Source: Hepsetus odoe (taxonomy: Eukaryota > Chordata > Actinopteri > Characiformes > Hepsetidae). From it: 64,000 nt of DNA. The stretch's first letter is position 1, and every line of letters starts with the position of its first letter. The position numbers were made by a program, and so were the translations under genes. The notes below the pieces were generated by a model, which was not told where the DNA came from, did no database searches, and worked only from the letters and a program-made list of their open reading frames with translations. The stretch is taken from assembly GCA_017165825.1 (NCBI GenBank), contig CM029369.1, positions 2,566,893 through 2,630,892 of the forward strand, in the 5' to 3' direction. Below are positions 1 through 11,930 of this stretch, one piece after another.

Positions 1-928
1 AGTGGGAGTGACGGATGCATTTAAGGTAGATGTTGGATTACATCAAGGATCAGCACTGAGCCCATTCTTGTTTGCAGTAGTAATGGACAGGTTGACGGAC
101 GAGGTTAGACAGGAGTCTCCGTGGACGATGATGTTTGCTGATGATATTGTGATCTGTAGTGAGAGTAGGGAGCAGCTTGAGGAGAACCTGGAGAGATGGA
201 GATATGCTCTGGAGAGGAGAGGAATGAAAGTGAGTAGGGCAAAGACAGAATACATGAGTGTGAATGAAAGGGAGGAAAGTGGAGTGGTTAGGATGCAGGG
301 AGTGGAGGTAACAAAGGTGGAGGAGTTTAAATACTTGGGATCAACAGTTCAGTGTAACAGCGAGTGTGGAAGAGAGGTGAAGAAGAGAGTGCAGGCTGGT
401 TGGAATGGGTGGAGAAGAGTGGCTGGAGTGATTTGTGACAGACGCGTACCAGCTAGAGTAAAAGGGAAGGTTTACAGGACAGTAGTGAGACCAGCTATGT
501 TGTATGGGTTGGAGACGGTGGCACTGATGAAAAGGCAGGAGGCGGAGCTGGAGGTGTCAGAGTTAAAGATGCTGAGATTTTCGTTGGGTGTGACGAGGAT
601 GGACAGGATTAGAAATGAGGAGTATATTAGAGGGACAGATCAGGTTAGACGTCTTGGAGACAAAGTTAGAGAAGCAAGGTTGCGTTGGTTTGGCCATGTG
701 CAGAGGAGAGACGATGATTATATTGGAAGGAGGATGTTGAGGATGGAGCTGCCAGGAAAGAGGAGAAGAGGAAGACCAAAGAGGAGGTTTATGGACGTGG
801 TGAGAGAGGACATGCAGGTGGTCGGGTTGAAGCAGGAAGATGCAAAAGACAGGAAGAAATGGAGTCAGTTGATCCGCTGTGGCGACCCCTAAACGGGAGC
901 AGCCGAAAGAAAAAGAAGAAGAAGAAGA
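1..928 (+). mobile_element. LINE 3' end: reverse transcriptase C-terminal part
   Basis: An open frame of 296 codons (2-892) runs from the window edge to a stop. It carries the retroelement RT signature: GSALSPFLFAVVMDRL, then the catalytic FADD box (MMFADDIVIC, about residues 43-52), then a YLGS motif near residue 112. The C-terminal thumb/tail ends WSQLIRCGDP. After the stop comes a short 3' UTR ending in (GAA)n at about 910-928, a typical RTE/L2-like LINE tail. The endonuclease and N-terminal RT lie outside the window. At least seven shorter decayed pieces of the same family occur in this window, and this one is the best preserved. The clade assignment is not certain from sequence alone. 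Confidence 0.9.
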
Positions 929-1100
929 AGATTTGCAGCATTTAGCAGATGTCTTATTTATAGGGACAGTCCCTCCTGGAGCAACTCATGGTAAAGGATC
1001 TTGCTCAGGGACCCAATGGTGGTAGTGGTAGCTTCAGACCTGGGACCTCTTGAGCCATAGGTCTGTAGGCAAGTACCCACCACTAGACCATCTCCACCCC
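929..1100 (-). mobile_element. tRNA-like SINE, family B
   Basis: Copy of a dispersed element whose 3' end reads 'gcatttagcagatg..ctta' and whose head ends in a 'ccactagacca' block. The complement of a pol III B box lies inside it (cttcagacctgggacc). It abuts the LINE tail directly. Confidence 0.7.
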
Positions 1101-1174
1101 ACTTACCTTGTCTTGATCTACAAAAGAAAGTAAAAGCCTACTCATCTTTGGCTTTGTCAGATCACATTTCTTAA

Positions 1175-1310
1175 ATACGGGCTGGTGGAGGTCTTCTCTT
1201 TAAATGCTTGCCTAGAAATCAGTTTGCAGGTTCAAATCCCACCTCCAGCATTACCATCATTGTGTTTCTGAGTGAAACTCTCAACCCCAGGTTGCTGCAA
1301 TAACAACAGC
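1175..1310 (+). mobile_element. SINE family B, truncated head
   Basis: 'gcttgcctag', a B-box-like 'ggttcaaatcccacctccag' and 'accctg/ctcaacccc' follow the order seen in better copies at 18902 and 51035. The tail is missing. Confidence 0.55.
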
Positions 1311-2585
1311 AACAACATCTTGGAGAAATCACATGATTAACAGATTAGAACAGATTAGATGATTCTGTTGCATCAAACCTAAAGGGTCAATGGATTCAGA
1401 ATTTTAACTAAATGCATCTTTTAGATCTGAGCACATTTGCATGCTCTTATTCATAGTAGTTTAGAAAGTGTGAGGGATTTTGTCCAAATTCAGTCCAATT
1501 CAGTCCATGTCTTCAGCGCAGAGGGACACTCGAGTGCTGAAGCATGTAAAAAACTGCCTGGCTGCAGGACTCCTGCTGAGTTTCTGCCTCAGGAAGCACA
1601 ATCGTCTCAAGTACGGTTCAGAACAGCCAAGTGTTCCACAGGAACATCTTGCATGAAACCTTTCCAGAAGAACTGAAGCCAATACTGCAGAAAAGAGGGG
1701 ACAAACCCAGATATTAATCCTACAGATGAAAGATGAAAGAACAATGTACTAACGTTATTCAGATACCCGTACTCCTCTCTACATGTCAACCCAAATATCT
1801 GTACTTTCACCTCCTTCCATTTTTAGAACCTTATGGTTCACCGTTCAAACTCTGGTCGATGATGTTGGTTGGTCATATAAGCAGTCCTCTGCAGTTCTAG
1901 AAGATTCTCCCAAGCGGGTTTTTGAGATCCCACTCAAATGTTTGTTTAAAGGTGCTTTTACATTTACAACAGTTACAACACGTTAACTGGAGAACAGGTC
2001 TGGGCTTATGTTAGACATTTGAAAACTACCTGAAGCACCTTCTCAGATTTCCTCGAGCCCTTGAAGAACCTGAGTGCTTTCATGTGCCGTCTGAACAGCA
2101 GCCAATGCTGCACTTTTACTCAGAATCTGTCTCCTGAAGGTCATCACTTCTCCATCACTGAGCATCAGGACACGTTTCATCTGCTTTCACTCTGACACCA
2201 CTGACAGAAAGGACTGAAGTCTCTATTAAAGCCATACACCATCACCTCCGCTGTGCTCTCACCCTCTCAGCATCTTCCACTTGATCTGGAGCCCTTAAGT
2301 GAAGTGCACAGTTTCAGAGGGGGATGTTTTAGAGCTTCAAAGAGAAACGTCAGGCTGTAAAACTGCCAGCATCACTGGACTATCCCATGACTGGACAGAC
2401 TGGGCCATAAATCGGGTTACTTATAATAAATATAATATATCTTGTGACTTTGACCAGCAATGGGCAGAATTTACTTTGGATTACTGTAGTTATTTCATCA
2501 TTTTCATTGTTTAAATGATATGTCTTTTGCATATCAAAGTCATTAATGTTATACTTTTCCTTTGGGTAGATGTGTTTTACTATGC
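1311..2585. other. Unassigned intergenic sequence
   Basis: No recognisable coding exon, repeat family or simple repeat was found. The short open frames here have no protein signature. Confidence 0.5.
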
Positions 2586-3115
2586 CACTCTCCTATTGGT
2601 GGAATTTTAGTTATGAGGTTCTTCTATTGCTGTTTTTTTGACTGGGATGATCTATGGCTGGTTGATTTTTAGCTGTACATTTCTCCTGTTGGAAGATTTT
2701 ATAACCTAGGTGTTTATCTCTTGCTGAATTTTAACCTGATAATCCCTGTTGGTGGATTTCTACCCAGGCTTCCTCCTATTGGTGGACTTTTACCCTGGTG
2801 TTTTCACATTGGTGGATTTTTACCCTATGTTCTCCTATTGGTGGATTTTTAGGCTGCCACTCTTAGTAATTTTAGCATGGCATTCTGCTATTGGTGCATT
2901 TTTAGCATGGCATTCTGCTATTGGTGGATTTTCTATCAGGTTGTTCTTCTTGTAACTGTACCACTCTCCCAGTAGCAGTTTTCTAATCATGCTAATTTCA
3001 TTTTGGTTGGACTGGTTACTAAATTATTCTGCTATTTTTGAATTTTTGGCAATATTTTGGTACAATGTTGGTACTGTTTAATCCATGCCGTTCTCCTGTT
3101 GGTTGTTTCAGATGT
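2586..3115. repeat. Decayed tandem repeat with 'attggtggattttta' core
   Basis: About a dozen imperfect copies of a core containing 'ctattggtggattttt' followed by 'accctgg' or 'agcatgg', spaced roughly 25-45 bases apart. The best preserved pair is at about 2873-2935. Copies become unrecognisable at both ends, indicating an old array. Confidence 0.65.
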
Positions 3116-3530
3116 GTATAATGGCAATATAATATAATATAATATAATATATTGGCAATACATAAACTTAACCATACTTGGATTTGTCCATCTTGGAAAT
3201 GGGAGACAGAACTGGTCCAGTTTTGAACCCACAGGGTGCAAATAGTGACTGTGGCAGATCTCACTATTGCAGCCTGGGTAAAAACACAGAGCTGAGGGTT
3301 CTAGAAACATGAGGTCTGAGACACAGACATCCCCCCAGACTAGCATCAATAAACTTGAAAATGGTATAAAAGTAATGGGATGAAGTGTCTGAAATTTGTG
3401 CTTTTCCACTGTTGCTCTGCATAATGAGAGTCTGCTGTCTGTGGCTCTGCTGGAAGCCATAAACCAAGGATTTCGTTGTACTGGTACACATGACAGAAAA
3501 TCTTAAATGTGTTTATTTCTTTTCGCTCAG

Positions 3531-3742
3531 CAGTTCTGTAGAGCCATATTTATCCCTGCGGCTGCTGGACCGCTGCCTGTCACACTCAGGGCTGGAGCTG
3601 GCACAGATGAGTGTGTGTGTTTTTTATGTGGACAGTCTGCTCAGTTTGTGTCACAGATCAGAGTGTGTGATGGTTTCTGAGAAGATGCTGATTCTGAGGG
3701 ACCTTGAGAGGAATAGAAGAGGAACTTGCACAAATATGGAGT
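3531..3742 (+). CDS. Orphan exon-like open stretch, function unknown
   Basis: A 212-nt stretch open in one frame (SSVEPYLSLRLLDRCLSHSG... to ...CTNMEC). It is preceded by a plausible acceptor (tttcttttcgctcag) and followed by a perfect consensus donor (gtaagt at 3743). The composition looks protein-like rather than repeat-derived. I do not recognise the family, and no partner exon is visible within several kb. It may be a relic exon, an exon of a gene lying mostly outside the window, or chance. Confidence 0.3.
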
Positions 3743-4047
3743 GTAAGTACAGTGTAAAATAAAAGTTTTTTACCAGCGTCCGGGCAGCGCTGGGCTAGTG
3801 TCATGGGGGGGTCATGGGTTTTAATTTCAAACAACCAACTTTATTTACACCCTAAGCATTTAAATGTTTTGAAATTCTCCTTTCAAGCCTCAATTTAGAT
3901 TTTTTTTTTTTTTTTGCTGATTTGCAAATTCCCAGAAAAGCTATCAAAGGCTGTCATTCCCCTGGTAGACATCATGACATCAAATATTTTTGTATAATTA
4001 CTTAATTACTTAATTTGATATAAAATGCACTTAATTTAACATTCAGT

Positions 4048-4575
4048 CCTGTGCAAAAGACCCCCCTCATTTACTCCCGAGACAGTAGGTGCAGCGATTT
4101 ACTGCAACATGTGTAACTCCAGTCTAAACACAAATAGTTTTATTCTAACCAGCTTTAAAGTCAATATTCACCTCCTTTATTCTTTAGCACAGCCTCAGAT
4201 CTCTTAGAGCAGCTCCTTTCTTTAAGTCGCCTGAAGGAACACCCCTCCAGGCTTCTTGAAGGACATCCCAAAGCTCTGCTCTGGAAGTTGACTGCCTTTT
4301 GCTGTTCGTTCTCTGTGGAGATGATCCCATACTGCTTCTGAGACTGCTCAGGTACAGAGACTGGACTGAAAATGAGAGACGACAACACTGTCCTTCAGGA
4401 AGATCTGGAGAACTGCTCAGGTACAGAGACTGGATTGAAAATGAGAGACAACAACACTGTCCTTCAGGAAGATCTGGAGAACTGTCCCTGAATAATACAT
4501 TAAAATAAAAGAAAGTCTGGCCCTTTGGAAGCAAAATATGAAGAACGGAGAGGCTCAAGATTATTAAAATATTTA
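4048..4575 (-). mobile_element. Tc1/mariner-derived MITE with two copies of the 69-bp unit
   Basis: The left end 'ctgtgcaaaagaccccc' is TIR-like. The minus strand decodes to remnants of a Tc1-type transposase C-terminus (ELWDVLQEAWR.., then out of frame KRSEAVLKNKGGEY). The segment 4343-4490 contains two tandem copies of the 69-bp unit that is expanded in other copies. The right TIR is not recognisable. Confidence 0.7.
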
Positions 4576-4814
4576 AAGATGGAAGATATTTTAATAGAGA
4601 ATGGAGAATGGGGACTCAATTCGACGAGAGGGTTGCACTGATGGCTGGTCCCAGCTTTAGAAAATACACTCCATGTTCCATGTCTGGTCCTCACAGACTG
4701 ATAAGAGCTGAATGTGGTTGGCAGAGCAGATTAAACTAATCTTCAAAACCATGCACCATATCTTACATAACATATGGACAACGTCCAAAACTGAAGGCAG
4801 CTGTCTTGCTGAAT

Positions 4815-5010
4815 AATTTCTTCATTCTTCATATTTTGCTTACAGACTTTCTTTTATTTTAATGTGTAGTTGAGCAACAGTTCTCCAGATCTTCCTGAAG
4901 GACAGTGTTGTTGTCTCTCATTTTCAGTCCAGTCTCTGTACCTGAGCAGTTTGATCGTTTTGTGTTGGTTAATCCACACAGTGATCTACGTCTGAACCTT
5001 CAAGCAGAAA
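4815..5010 (+). mobile_element. Fragment carrying one 69-bp MITE unit
   Basis: Reverse-orientation segment with 'ttctccagatcttcctgaag' and 'tccagtctctgtacctgagc', followed by a flank (gatcactgtgtgg complement) that recurs at 20480 and 16870. The 69-bp unit is therefore carried by more than one element type. Confidence 0.6.
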
Positions 5011-5124
5011 AAAGCATCTAACTTAAGACATGAAGCAGTGAAGAAACAGGTGCAGATGATTCCAGATGATCAGGTGATTCATTTACTGCTGATGCTGAAC
5101 GCTGAGTGGTTGGAACCCATTTGC

Positions 5125-5362
5125 AGAAAGTGAAAGTGACAACCCATGTCATTGTGAAACGCAGCACAGCACAACACAACGAAATTAAGCCTCTGCGTTT
5201 CACCCACACACACGGGGGGCAGCTATTGAAAGCACCTGGGGAGCAGTGAAGGGGACGGTACCTTGCTCAAGGGCACCTCAGGGCAACCTACTGGTGAGGG
5301 AATCGAACCCACAATATTCTGATCCAGGGCAATTCCCTAACCGCTGGCCACCGCTGCCCATT
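5125..5362 (-). mobile_element. tRNA-derived SINE, family A
   Basis: The minus strand begins with the tRNA-like head (A-box region 'gcagcggtggccagcggtt'), a B-box 'ggttcgattcc', then 'caaggtaccgtccc', and ends in 'tgtcactttcac'. This is the commonest repeat of the window, with more than 25 copies. Confidence 0.85.
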
Positions 5363-5549
5363 TATCTAGAACCTTGTATCTTTAGACACTTTACAGCCTG
5401 GAGCGTTAAAGCGTTAAAGCATTTGTTCCCATTTCTTTCGCTTATTCTACTTTCTCAAAGATAAGACATTCTGAGAGGCAGAAAATAGCATTTTTGGACC
5501 AACAAGGAAATTCCCTAGTTACTCAAGACTTTTGCACAGTATTGTAAAA

Positions 5550-6458
5550 AAAAAAAAAAACAAAATCCACAGTGATTTTCTTCTGCAGCTTACTGTGCAG
5601 GTTCCTGCCTCTGTGCCCTGTATGCTCTCCTCACAAAGCCCATCAGCACAGCCGCCAGAACACGTGCCGCTCATTGTAATGCTAATGCAGCGGGTTAGTG
5701 GGATTACAAGGGGGTCTAGTGAATTGAGATTTTGCGGGAGGTTACTGACGGGCTAAGCAGATAGTTATCAGTGGGGGGTTAGCTGGAAGGTTTGGACCTC
5801 CACCTGCGACTGCAGGGGCACCATCTGCAGTCTACAGCCTCATTTACACACTCGTAAATCAGCACCGCTTGGGTTAGGCATCTAACTGTCAGACACCTTC
5901 CTCCATCCCTCCATCTCGTTCTGTTTCACCCCACTCTTTCCCATTCAGACACAAATGAGCTTGCCGTATTCCAGTCCCCTGAGACTTCCGCTGCTGACTC
6001 TGTTACCATTTCATTTCCATATATTGAATGGAGAGAAATAGCATGGTATCAGTGGAAGAATAAATGTAGAGAGAAAAGAGAAGCAGAGCAGATGAAGAAA
6101 GGTGCTAAGCAGCACAAATAGGTGCTTCTATCCTGAGGTTTGGTGAGATTTAAATAAACGCTTAACACTTAAGGCAAACTCGAGATTGGACGCCCCATAA
6201 TTTCCCATTTCGCCCACTGCTCCCAATGCCCCGCTATGGGTTCACACTCTGGGCGAGATATACTGAATATTTTCAAGCTGCAGTGGTTAAAGCTATGATG
6301 GTTAATGTAGTTGTTCTAAAGCAGTTTTTATTAATAGTATCCCTTATAGATTATCTAAAGATGTTTAAATCGTTAAATCTTTAGTTAAACAGAATATCGT
6401 TAAAATAACTCTATAGTCAGGTTAAGGTTTAAGTTTTATCTAAGGATGGTTCTATTAG
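5550..6458. other. Unassigned intergenic sequence
   Basis: No gene recognised. A MITE terminus-like 'gacttttgcacagtattgta' lies just before it at about 5527. The rest is non-repetitive by eye. Confidence 0.45.
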
Positions 6459-6662
6459 GGGGGGCATGGTGGTGCAGGCGGTAGTGCTGTCACCTCACAG
6501 TGAGAAGGTCCTGGGTTTGAATCCCATGATCCTTTCTGTGTGGGGTGGACATGTCCCATTCCTCTGGGAGCTTCGGTTTCCTCCCACCATCCAAAGACCT
6601 GCACATTAGTTGGATTGGAGATGCTAAGTTGCCCGTAGGTGTGAGTGTCTGCAGCTCAGAAA
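6459..6662 (+). mobile_element. tRNA-derived SINE, family C
   Basis: Head 'gcatggtggtgcaggcggta', 'cctcacagtgagaaggtcct', B box 'gggtttgaatcccatg', then the 'ggtttcctcccaccatccaa' and 'ttggagatgctaa' body typical of a widespread teleost SINE. Confidence 0.8.
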
Positions 6663-7064
6663 ATGAGTGAGTGAGTGGAAATATTAAATGAAACTGACAC
6701 TATGAACTGCAAAATGTAAACATTTTACACTTTTACTATGAAATTTCAAAAGGTGACCATGAATTTTTACAGTGAATTGGCAATTTTCATGGTTCTCCTG
6801 TGAGATTAAGTATCACTAAACATTACTTTCAGAATTATTAACAAGCAGTAGAGGTGACCATGGCCTTCAAAATTAAAAAGACAGGTTTTTATTTTTGCAT
6901 TTTGAGCAGCAAAAATATAATAACCTTCGCAGTCTTCCACCACAACACAAACCCACAGACCGACTTTGTTTTTCACTCATTTGTTGCTAGACCCTCAAAG
7001 GAATACACTATGGGGGGGCAATTACTTTTGGGGCATCTGCACCATGTATGCTACAACAGACAGT

Positions 7065-7172
7065 GGACATGCAGGTGGTCAGTTTGAAGGAGGAAGATGC
7101 ACAGGACCGGGTGAAATGGAGCCGGTTGATTTGCTGTGGCGAGCCCTAACGGCCGATAGCAGAAGAAGATCT
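7065..7172 (+). mobile_element. LINE 3' tail fragment
   Basis: Matches the last ~100 bases of the LINE at 1-928 ('gcaggtggtcagtttgaagg', 'ttgctgtggcgagccctaac'), ending in 'agaagaaga'. 5'-truncated, as expected of dead-on-arrival LINE copies. Confidence 0.75.
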
Positions 7173-7197
7173 TCCTCATGTTTAGGAACAAGGTCCC

Positions 7198-7352
7198 ATG
7201 ATTAGAAGCTTGTAGTCTGCCAGACCAGTAGGATGCCCTGAGGTACCCTCAAGCAAGGTACCGTCCCCAACACTGCATTTCGTGATGGTACCCTGTTTGC
7301 TACGCTGCGTTCCACAATGAAAGAAAGTCCCTTTCATTTCACTTTCACTTCA
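7198..7352 (+). mobile_element. SINE family A, partial
   Basis: 'gaccagtaggatgccctgag', 'caagcaaggtaccgtcccc' and the 3' 'tttcatttcactttcacttc' tail are present. The tRNA head is mostly lost. Confidence 0.65.
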
Positions 7353-7882
7353 ATGTGTTTGTCTGTGTGTTTGCACTGGCACGTTTCCTCGCCTTTGAGC
7401 CTGGGACAGGCTCCAGCGCCCCCCACCTCTCTGGGTTAGGATAAGCAGATCACAGAATGGATGAATGGACGTCACATCTGTTTTCAGAAACACTGGCGTG
7501 AGTCTGCATCTGGATTATATCGAACAATATCAAACCCAGTCAATTCAATAACGATGAAACATATTAGAACGATTCTCCAGAATAATGGAAATGAATGTGT
7601 TGATGCTGCGGCGAGTGTGGATGGACCTGTGGCAGCAGATTTGGTCCATCACGCTGATGAAAGGCCGATGCGGATAAGTAAGAGCTTTAAAAAATACACT
7701 CGCAGATTGAAACTCATCGCACATTTTCTGAAAGGTTTAGAGCAAATCATGCAGTACAGACTAAATGAGTGTAAAGAAGAACACCATCCTGTGAAAGAAA
7801 GCACAGTAATATGCACTTTGGCCAAAAACTTCAGTTTAACGCCGCTGTACGCCCAATAGATCATGCAATGACGTATTCGTTT

Positions 7883-8117
7883 GAAAGTGAAAGTGACTAT
7901 TTTGCACAGCAAACAGTGAAACACAGCGAAATTCATCCTCTGCTTTTCACCCACACACACAGTGCAGCAGGGGGCAGCTACTGAAAGCGCCCAGGGAGCA
8001 GTGATGGGGACGGTACCTTGCTCAAGGGAACCTCAGGGCAACCTCCAAGTCTAGGAATCTATCCCACAACTTTAGTCCTGGGGCCTCGTCCCTAACCACT
8101 AGGCCACCGCTGCCCCA
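7883..8117 (-). mobile_element. tRNA-derived SINE, family A
   Basis: Full-length copy: 'gtgaaagtgactattttgc' at the left (tail) and 'accactaggccaccgctgcc' at the right (tRNA head). Confidence 0.85.
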
Positions 8118-8610
8118 TTTGGAGCCTGACATTGGGATGGTATTAGAAAGGCAAACAAGTTAGTTAATTCATTCATTTAAAAAAAGACAAACCCTCAAAA
8201 ATGCAGTGATTTTTTATTTTGTTTGGTCAACACTTTTTCTTTTTTTTTATGAATTTGTTAATAATCAAGCCCAAAAACGTGGGACTTTAAACCACTTAAA
8301 AAAGCTGCCATTCATTCTCACAATATTTAAAAGCCCTTGCAGGTTTTATTATAATTACGTATAATATAAATTTAACTAGAATTTTTTTGGCCTACTTTCA
8401 TCTCGTTCACGGAAGAATAAAAGCCTGTAACTGCAAGTGAAAGATGAGGAGAGTTCGTCTTTTTATTCATTTTATAAAACTGCTCCGAGCCTAAACTTCA
8501 TAATAAATTTCCCCCCAAACAGATTCATAACCTAATCCGACAGGTGGAGTTATTCTCCGCTGGACCCCAGTGAGTCATACCACTGTAAATATATTACTGT
8601 CTGCTGAGAG

Positions 8611-8611
<1 letters not shown>

Positions 8612-8649
<38 letters not shown>
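8612..8649. repeat. (CA)n microsatellite
   Basis: About 18 uninterrupted CA dinucleotides. Confidence 0.98.
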
Positions 8650-8816
8650 AATATCTTAATAAATATTCACATTTCTGTGGAAGAAGATCATCTCTTTTGT
8701 TCACGCAGTGTAAATATAAAAAAATAAAAAGACATTACTGGCCTGAAATTGCAAGTTTCAGCTTTTTTGGAAGAGATTGTCGACCTGAAATGCAAGAATG
8801 TATGTATAATTAACAA

Positions 8817-8886
8817 ATTAAATAATAATAATAACAATAACAATAATAATAATGCTAACAATAATAATAATTATTATTATTATTAT
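8817..8886. repeat. (AAT)n/(AAC)n-rich microsatellite
   Basis: Interrupted aataataac triplets followed by a short complementary (att)n run, so the tract could fold back on itself. Confidence 0.9.
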
Positions 8887-9171
8887 ATGTATATACACAC
8901 ACATGTTAATCTCATGCTATTTATTACATCCTATTTTTTACATTATTCCTTCCAAGTTTATTTATTATTAATTTATCACTAAATTATTTCCTGAGGTCAA
9001 AAAATAACTTTTCAGAACGGTAAGAGAATGGTGAGTGGACAGGTCAGGAGAGACAGAGCAGAAAAAGGAAACAGTTTCTTAAAGAAGAAAAGCGATGAAT
9101 ATTTCAGGGGCAGCGGGCTGTTCTGGTCTGAGCAGCAAATTTAAAGAGCTTTGCACAGACCCAGCGCATCC

Positions 9172-9173
<2 letters not shown>

Positions 9174-9231
<58 letters not shown>
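9174..9231. repeat. (CA)n microsatellite
   Basis: Nearly 30 uninterrupted CA dinucleotides. Confidence 0.98.
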
Positions 9232-9232
<1 letters not shown>

Positions 9233-9559
9233 AGCCGAGGGTTATTTGAGGTCACTCAGCAGGTGGGTCCAACACACATCATGGCATAAAAGTCATCTCC
9301 GTGTGCTCCTCTTACCCTCCACATCAAACACCTCAGAAGGTTTAGAGTTTTCAGTTTTCAACTATGTAATAACACACAGTCGGTCAAATATTTTTCAGCC
9401 TTCTTCTTTACAGTATCAGTTACATTTATCACCGTCAGACTTTTTAGATTTTTTATTTAAAATTCTAGTCTTTTGTTAAATAAGAAATTAATAAATGATA
9501 AATAATATCCAGCATACTGCTGGAATATGGTTCAGCATCCCACTCAAGCCTGCATTCTC

Positions 9560-10530
9560 AAGCCTACATTAGGCTGCTCCCGTTTAGGGGTTGTCATCTG
9601 TCTCCATTTCTTCTGGTCCTCTGCATCTTCCTCCTTCAAACCAACTGCCTGCATGTCCTCTCTCACCACGTCCATAAACCTCCTCTTTGGTCTTCCTCTT
9701 CTCCTCTTTCCTGGCAGCTCCATCTTCAACATCCTTCTCCTGATATACTCCTCATTCTCTCCTCTGGACACGTCCACACCAACGCAACCTTGCTTCTCTA
9801 ATTTTGTCTCGAAAATGTCAAACCTGAGCTGTCCCTCTGATAAATTCATTTCTAATCCTGTCCATCCTCGTCACACCCAACGAACATCTCAGCATCTTTA
9901 ACTCTGACACCTCCAGCTCCGCCTCCTGCCTTTTCATTAGTGTCACCGTCTCCAAGCTATACAGAATGGCTGGTCTCACTACCGTCCTGTAAACCTTCCC
10001 TTTCATTCTCGCTGGTACCCGTCTGTCACAAATCACTCCAGCCACTCTTCTCCACCCATTCCAACGTGCCTGCACTCTCTTCTTCACCTCTCTTCCACAC
10101 TCGCCGTTACTCTGAACTGTTGATCCTGAGTATTTAAACTCCTCCACCTTCACCGCCTCTACTTCCTGCATCCTAACTACTCCACTCTCCTCCTTTTCAT
10201 TCACACTCATGTATTCTGTCTTTGTCCTAGTCACTTTTATTCCTCTGTCATCAGCAAACATCATTGTCCAGAAGACTTCACTCTAACCTCGTCCATCAAC
10301 CTGTTCATTACCATTGCTCCTTGATGTAATTCAACCTTAAACGCATCAACCACTCCTATTGCAGATCTCACCACTGTCACACTGCCCTCATACATACTAC
10401 TCAGCAACACTGATTTCCTCAAAACCACAAGTCCTCTCTCAAGTCCACAAAGGCATAATGCAACTTCTTCTGACCTTCTCTGTACTTCTACATCAGCACC
10501 CTCAGAGCAAACATTGCATCTGTAGTGCTT
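9560..10530 (-). mobile_element. LINE fragment, frameshifted
   Basis: The minus strand contains the same RT C-terminal region as 1-928, spread over three frames: 10539-10261 (MYEGSVTVVRSAIGVVDAFK), 10264-9818 (MMFADD, then a deletion) and 9849-9544 (GRPKRRFMDVVREDMQAVGL). Part of the palm between GAMVMNRL and MMFADD is altered or deleted. Inactive copy. Confidence 0.85.
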
Positions 10531-11062
10531 ATACAGCACTGTGCAAAAGTTTTAGGCAGGTGTGAAAAATGCTGTGAACAGAACGCTTTCAGAAATGGAA
10601 GTGTTGATCATTTATTTTCATCAATCAACAAAATGCAGTGAATGAACAAAAGAGAATCTAAATCAGATCAATATTTGGTGTGACCACCCTTTGCCTTCCA
10701 AACAGCATCAGTTCTTCTAGGTACACTCACACACAGTTTTTGAAGGAACTCGGCCGGTCGGTCGTTCCAAACATCTTGGAGAACTGAGCACAGATCTTCT
10801 GTGGATGTAGCTTCCTCACATCCTTCTGTCTCTTCATGTGATCCAGACACACTGGATGATGTGGAGATCAGGGCTCTGTGGGGCCAGAAGAACTGATGCT
10901 GCTCTGAAGGTAAAAGGTAGAAACACCAAATATTGATCTGATTTAGATTTTTTCGTTCGCTCACTTTGCATTTTGTAAATTGATCAAAATAATCAATCAT
11001 TATTTGTATTACTGAAAGCATTTTTTCCACACCTGCCTAAAACTTTTGTACAGCACTGTATA
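10531..11062 (-). mobile_element. Tc1/mariner deletion derivative with both inverted repeats
   Basis: The ends are inverted: left 'tacagcactgtgcaaaagtt', right complement 'tacagtgctgtacaaaagtt'. Both continue into 'ttaggcaggtgtg', flanked by TA as in Tc1/mariner target duplications. The minus strand encodes the transposase C-terminus (EEATSTEDLCSVLQDVWND, then SVPRRTDAVWKAKGGHTKY). The DNA-binding domain and catalytic DDE core are deleted, so it is non-autonomous. It sits exactly at the edge of the LINE fragment to its left. Confidence 0.88.
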
Positions 11063-11509
11063 TATATATATATATGTTATGTGGGGTTTAAAAAAGGGGA
11101 AAATGATCATGTATAATTTAGACTTTTTTTGGCACATAAAACCACACAAATCTCCTAAGCAGACTTGTGAGAAAAAAGAAGAAACATACACAGGCTCGTT
11201 GTGTCTTGTGTCTCTTCTCGACTCTGGCCTTCCTCCTAGGGTTATATTTGAGGATTTAGTAGGACATTTCCTCTGCAGTCTCAGCAATGCATTAAATTCC
11301 TCACACAGACACAGTCAGCCTGTCCTCCTGTCCTCCACAGGACAATTAAAGGCAGATTAAAATCAAACACATCACCTCAGCTGAGGAAAAAGATTCATCT
11401 CCCTGTCCTCCATCCAACACCTCCCATCTATATCCTTCAGCACCACCATCAGTCATTCAGCACAGCCCAGGCTGCAGAGCCTTCACTTATACACACTTTA
11501 CTAGGACTG

Positions 11510-11562
<53 letters not shown>
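11510..11562. repeat. (TG)n microsatellite
   Basis: About 25 TG dinucleotides. Confidence 0.98.
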
Positions 11563-11564
<2 letters not shown>

Positions 11565-11767
11565 AGGGTGGGGGAGTGAAGGAGAGAGATGACGAAATCA
11601 GATCAGCATCTCATCAAGGTGATGCTGGCTCACAGCACTGCACACTGAAAACTAATATTTCATTTTTAATATGAGAGATGCATTTATAAATAAAAAATAA
11701 ATAAATAAATAATGCATATTATTATTATCATTCCTGCAAGTAATTGCGAAGTGTGATTGTGCAGCCT

Positions 11768-11930
11768 CCCAAGATGTTGCTATGGTATGATGGTTGCTAG
11801 GGTGTTACTAGGGGGCAACTATGGTGTTCCCAATAGTTGCTATATTGTTGCCAGTTGGTAACTATGATACTCCAGGTGGTTGCTAGGGTGTTGCTAGGCA
11901 GCTACCATGGTGCTGCTAGCTGTCTGAATG
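11768..11930. repeat. 'gttgctagggtgtt' minisatellite
   Basis: Degenerate copies of 'ggttgctagggtgttgctag' with variants such as 'gcaactatggtgtt', a minisatellite type widely dispersed in teleosts. Confidence 0.75.

Noticed and set aside
2..892. Reading the 296-codon frame as a host gene
   Set aside because: Contains the RT FADD box and ends in a GAA-tailed LINE 3' UTR; at least seven decayed copies in the window.
7461..7859. 132-codon plus frame
   Set aside because: No recognisable family, no splice or promoter context, flanked by SINEs; chance ORF is likelier.
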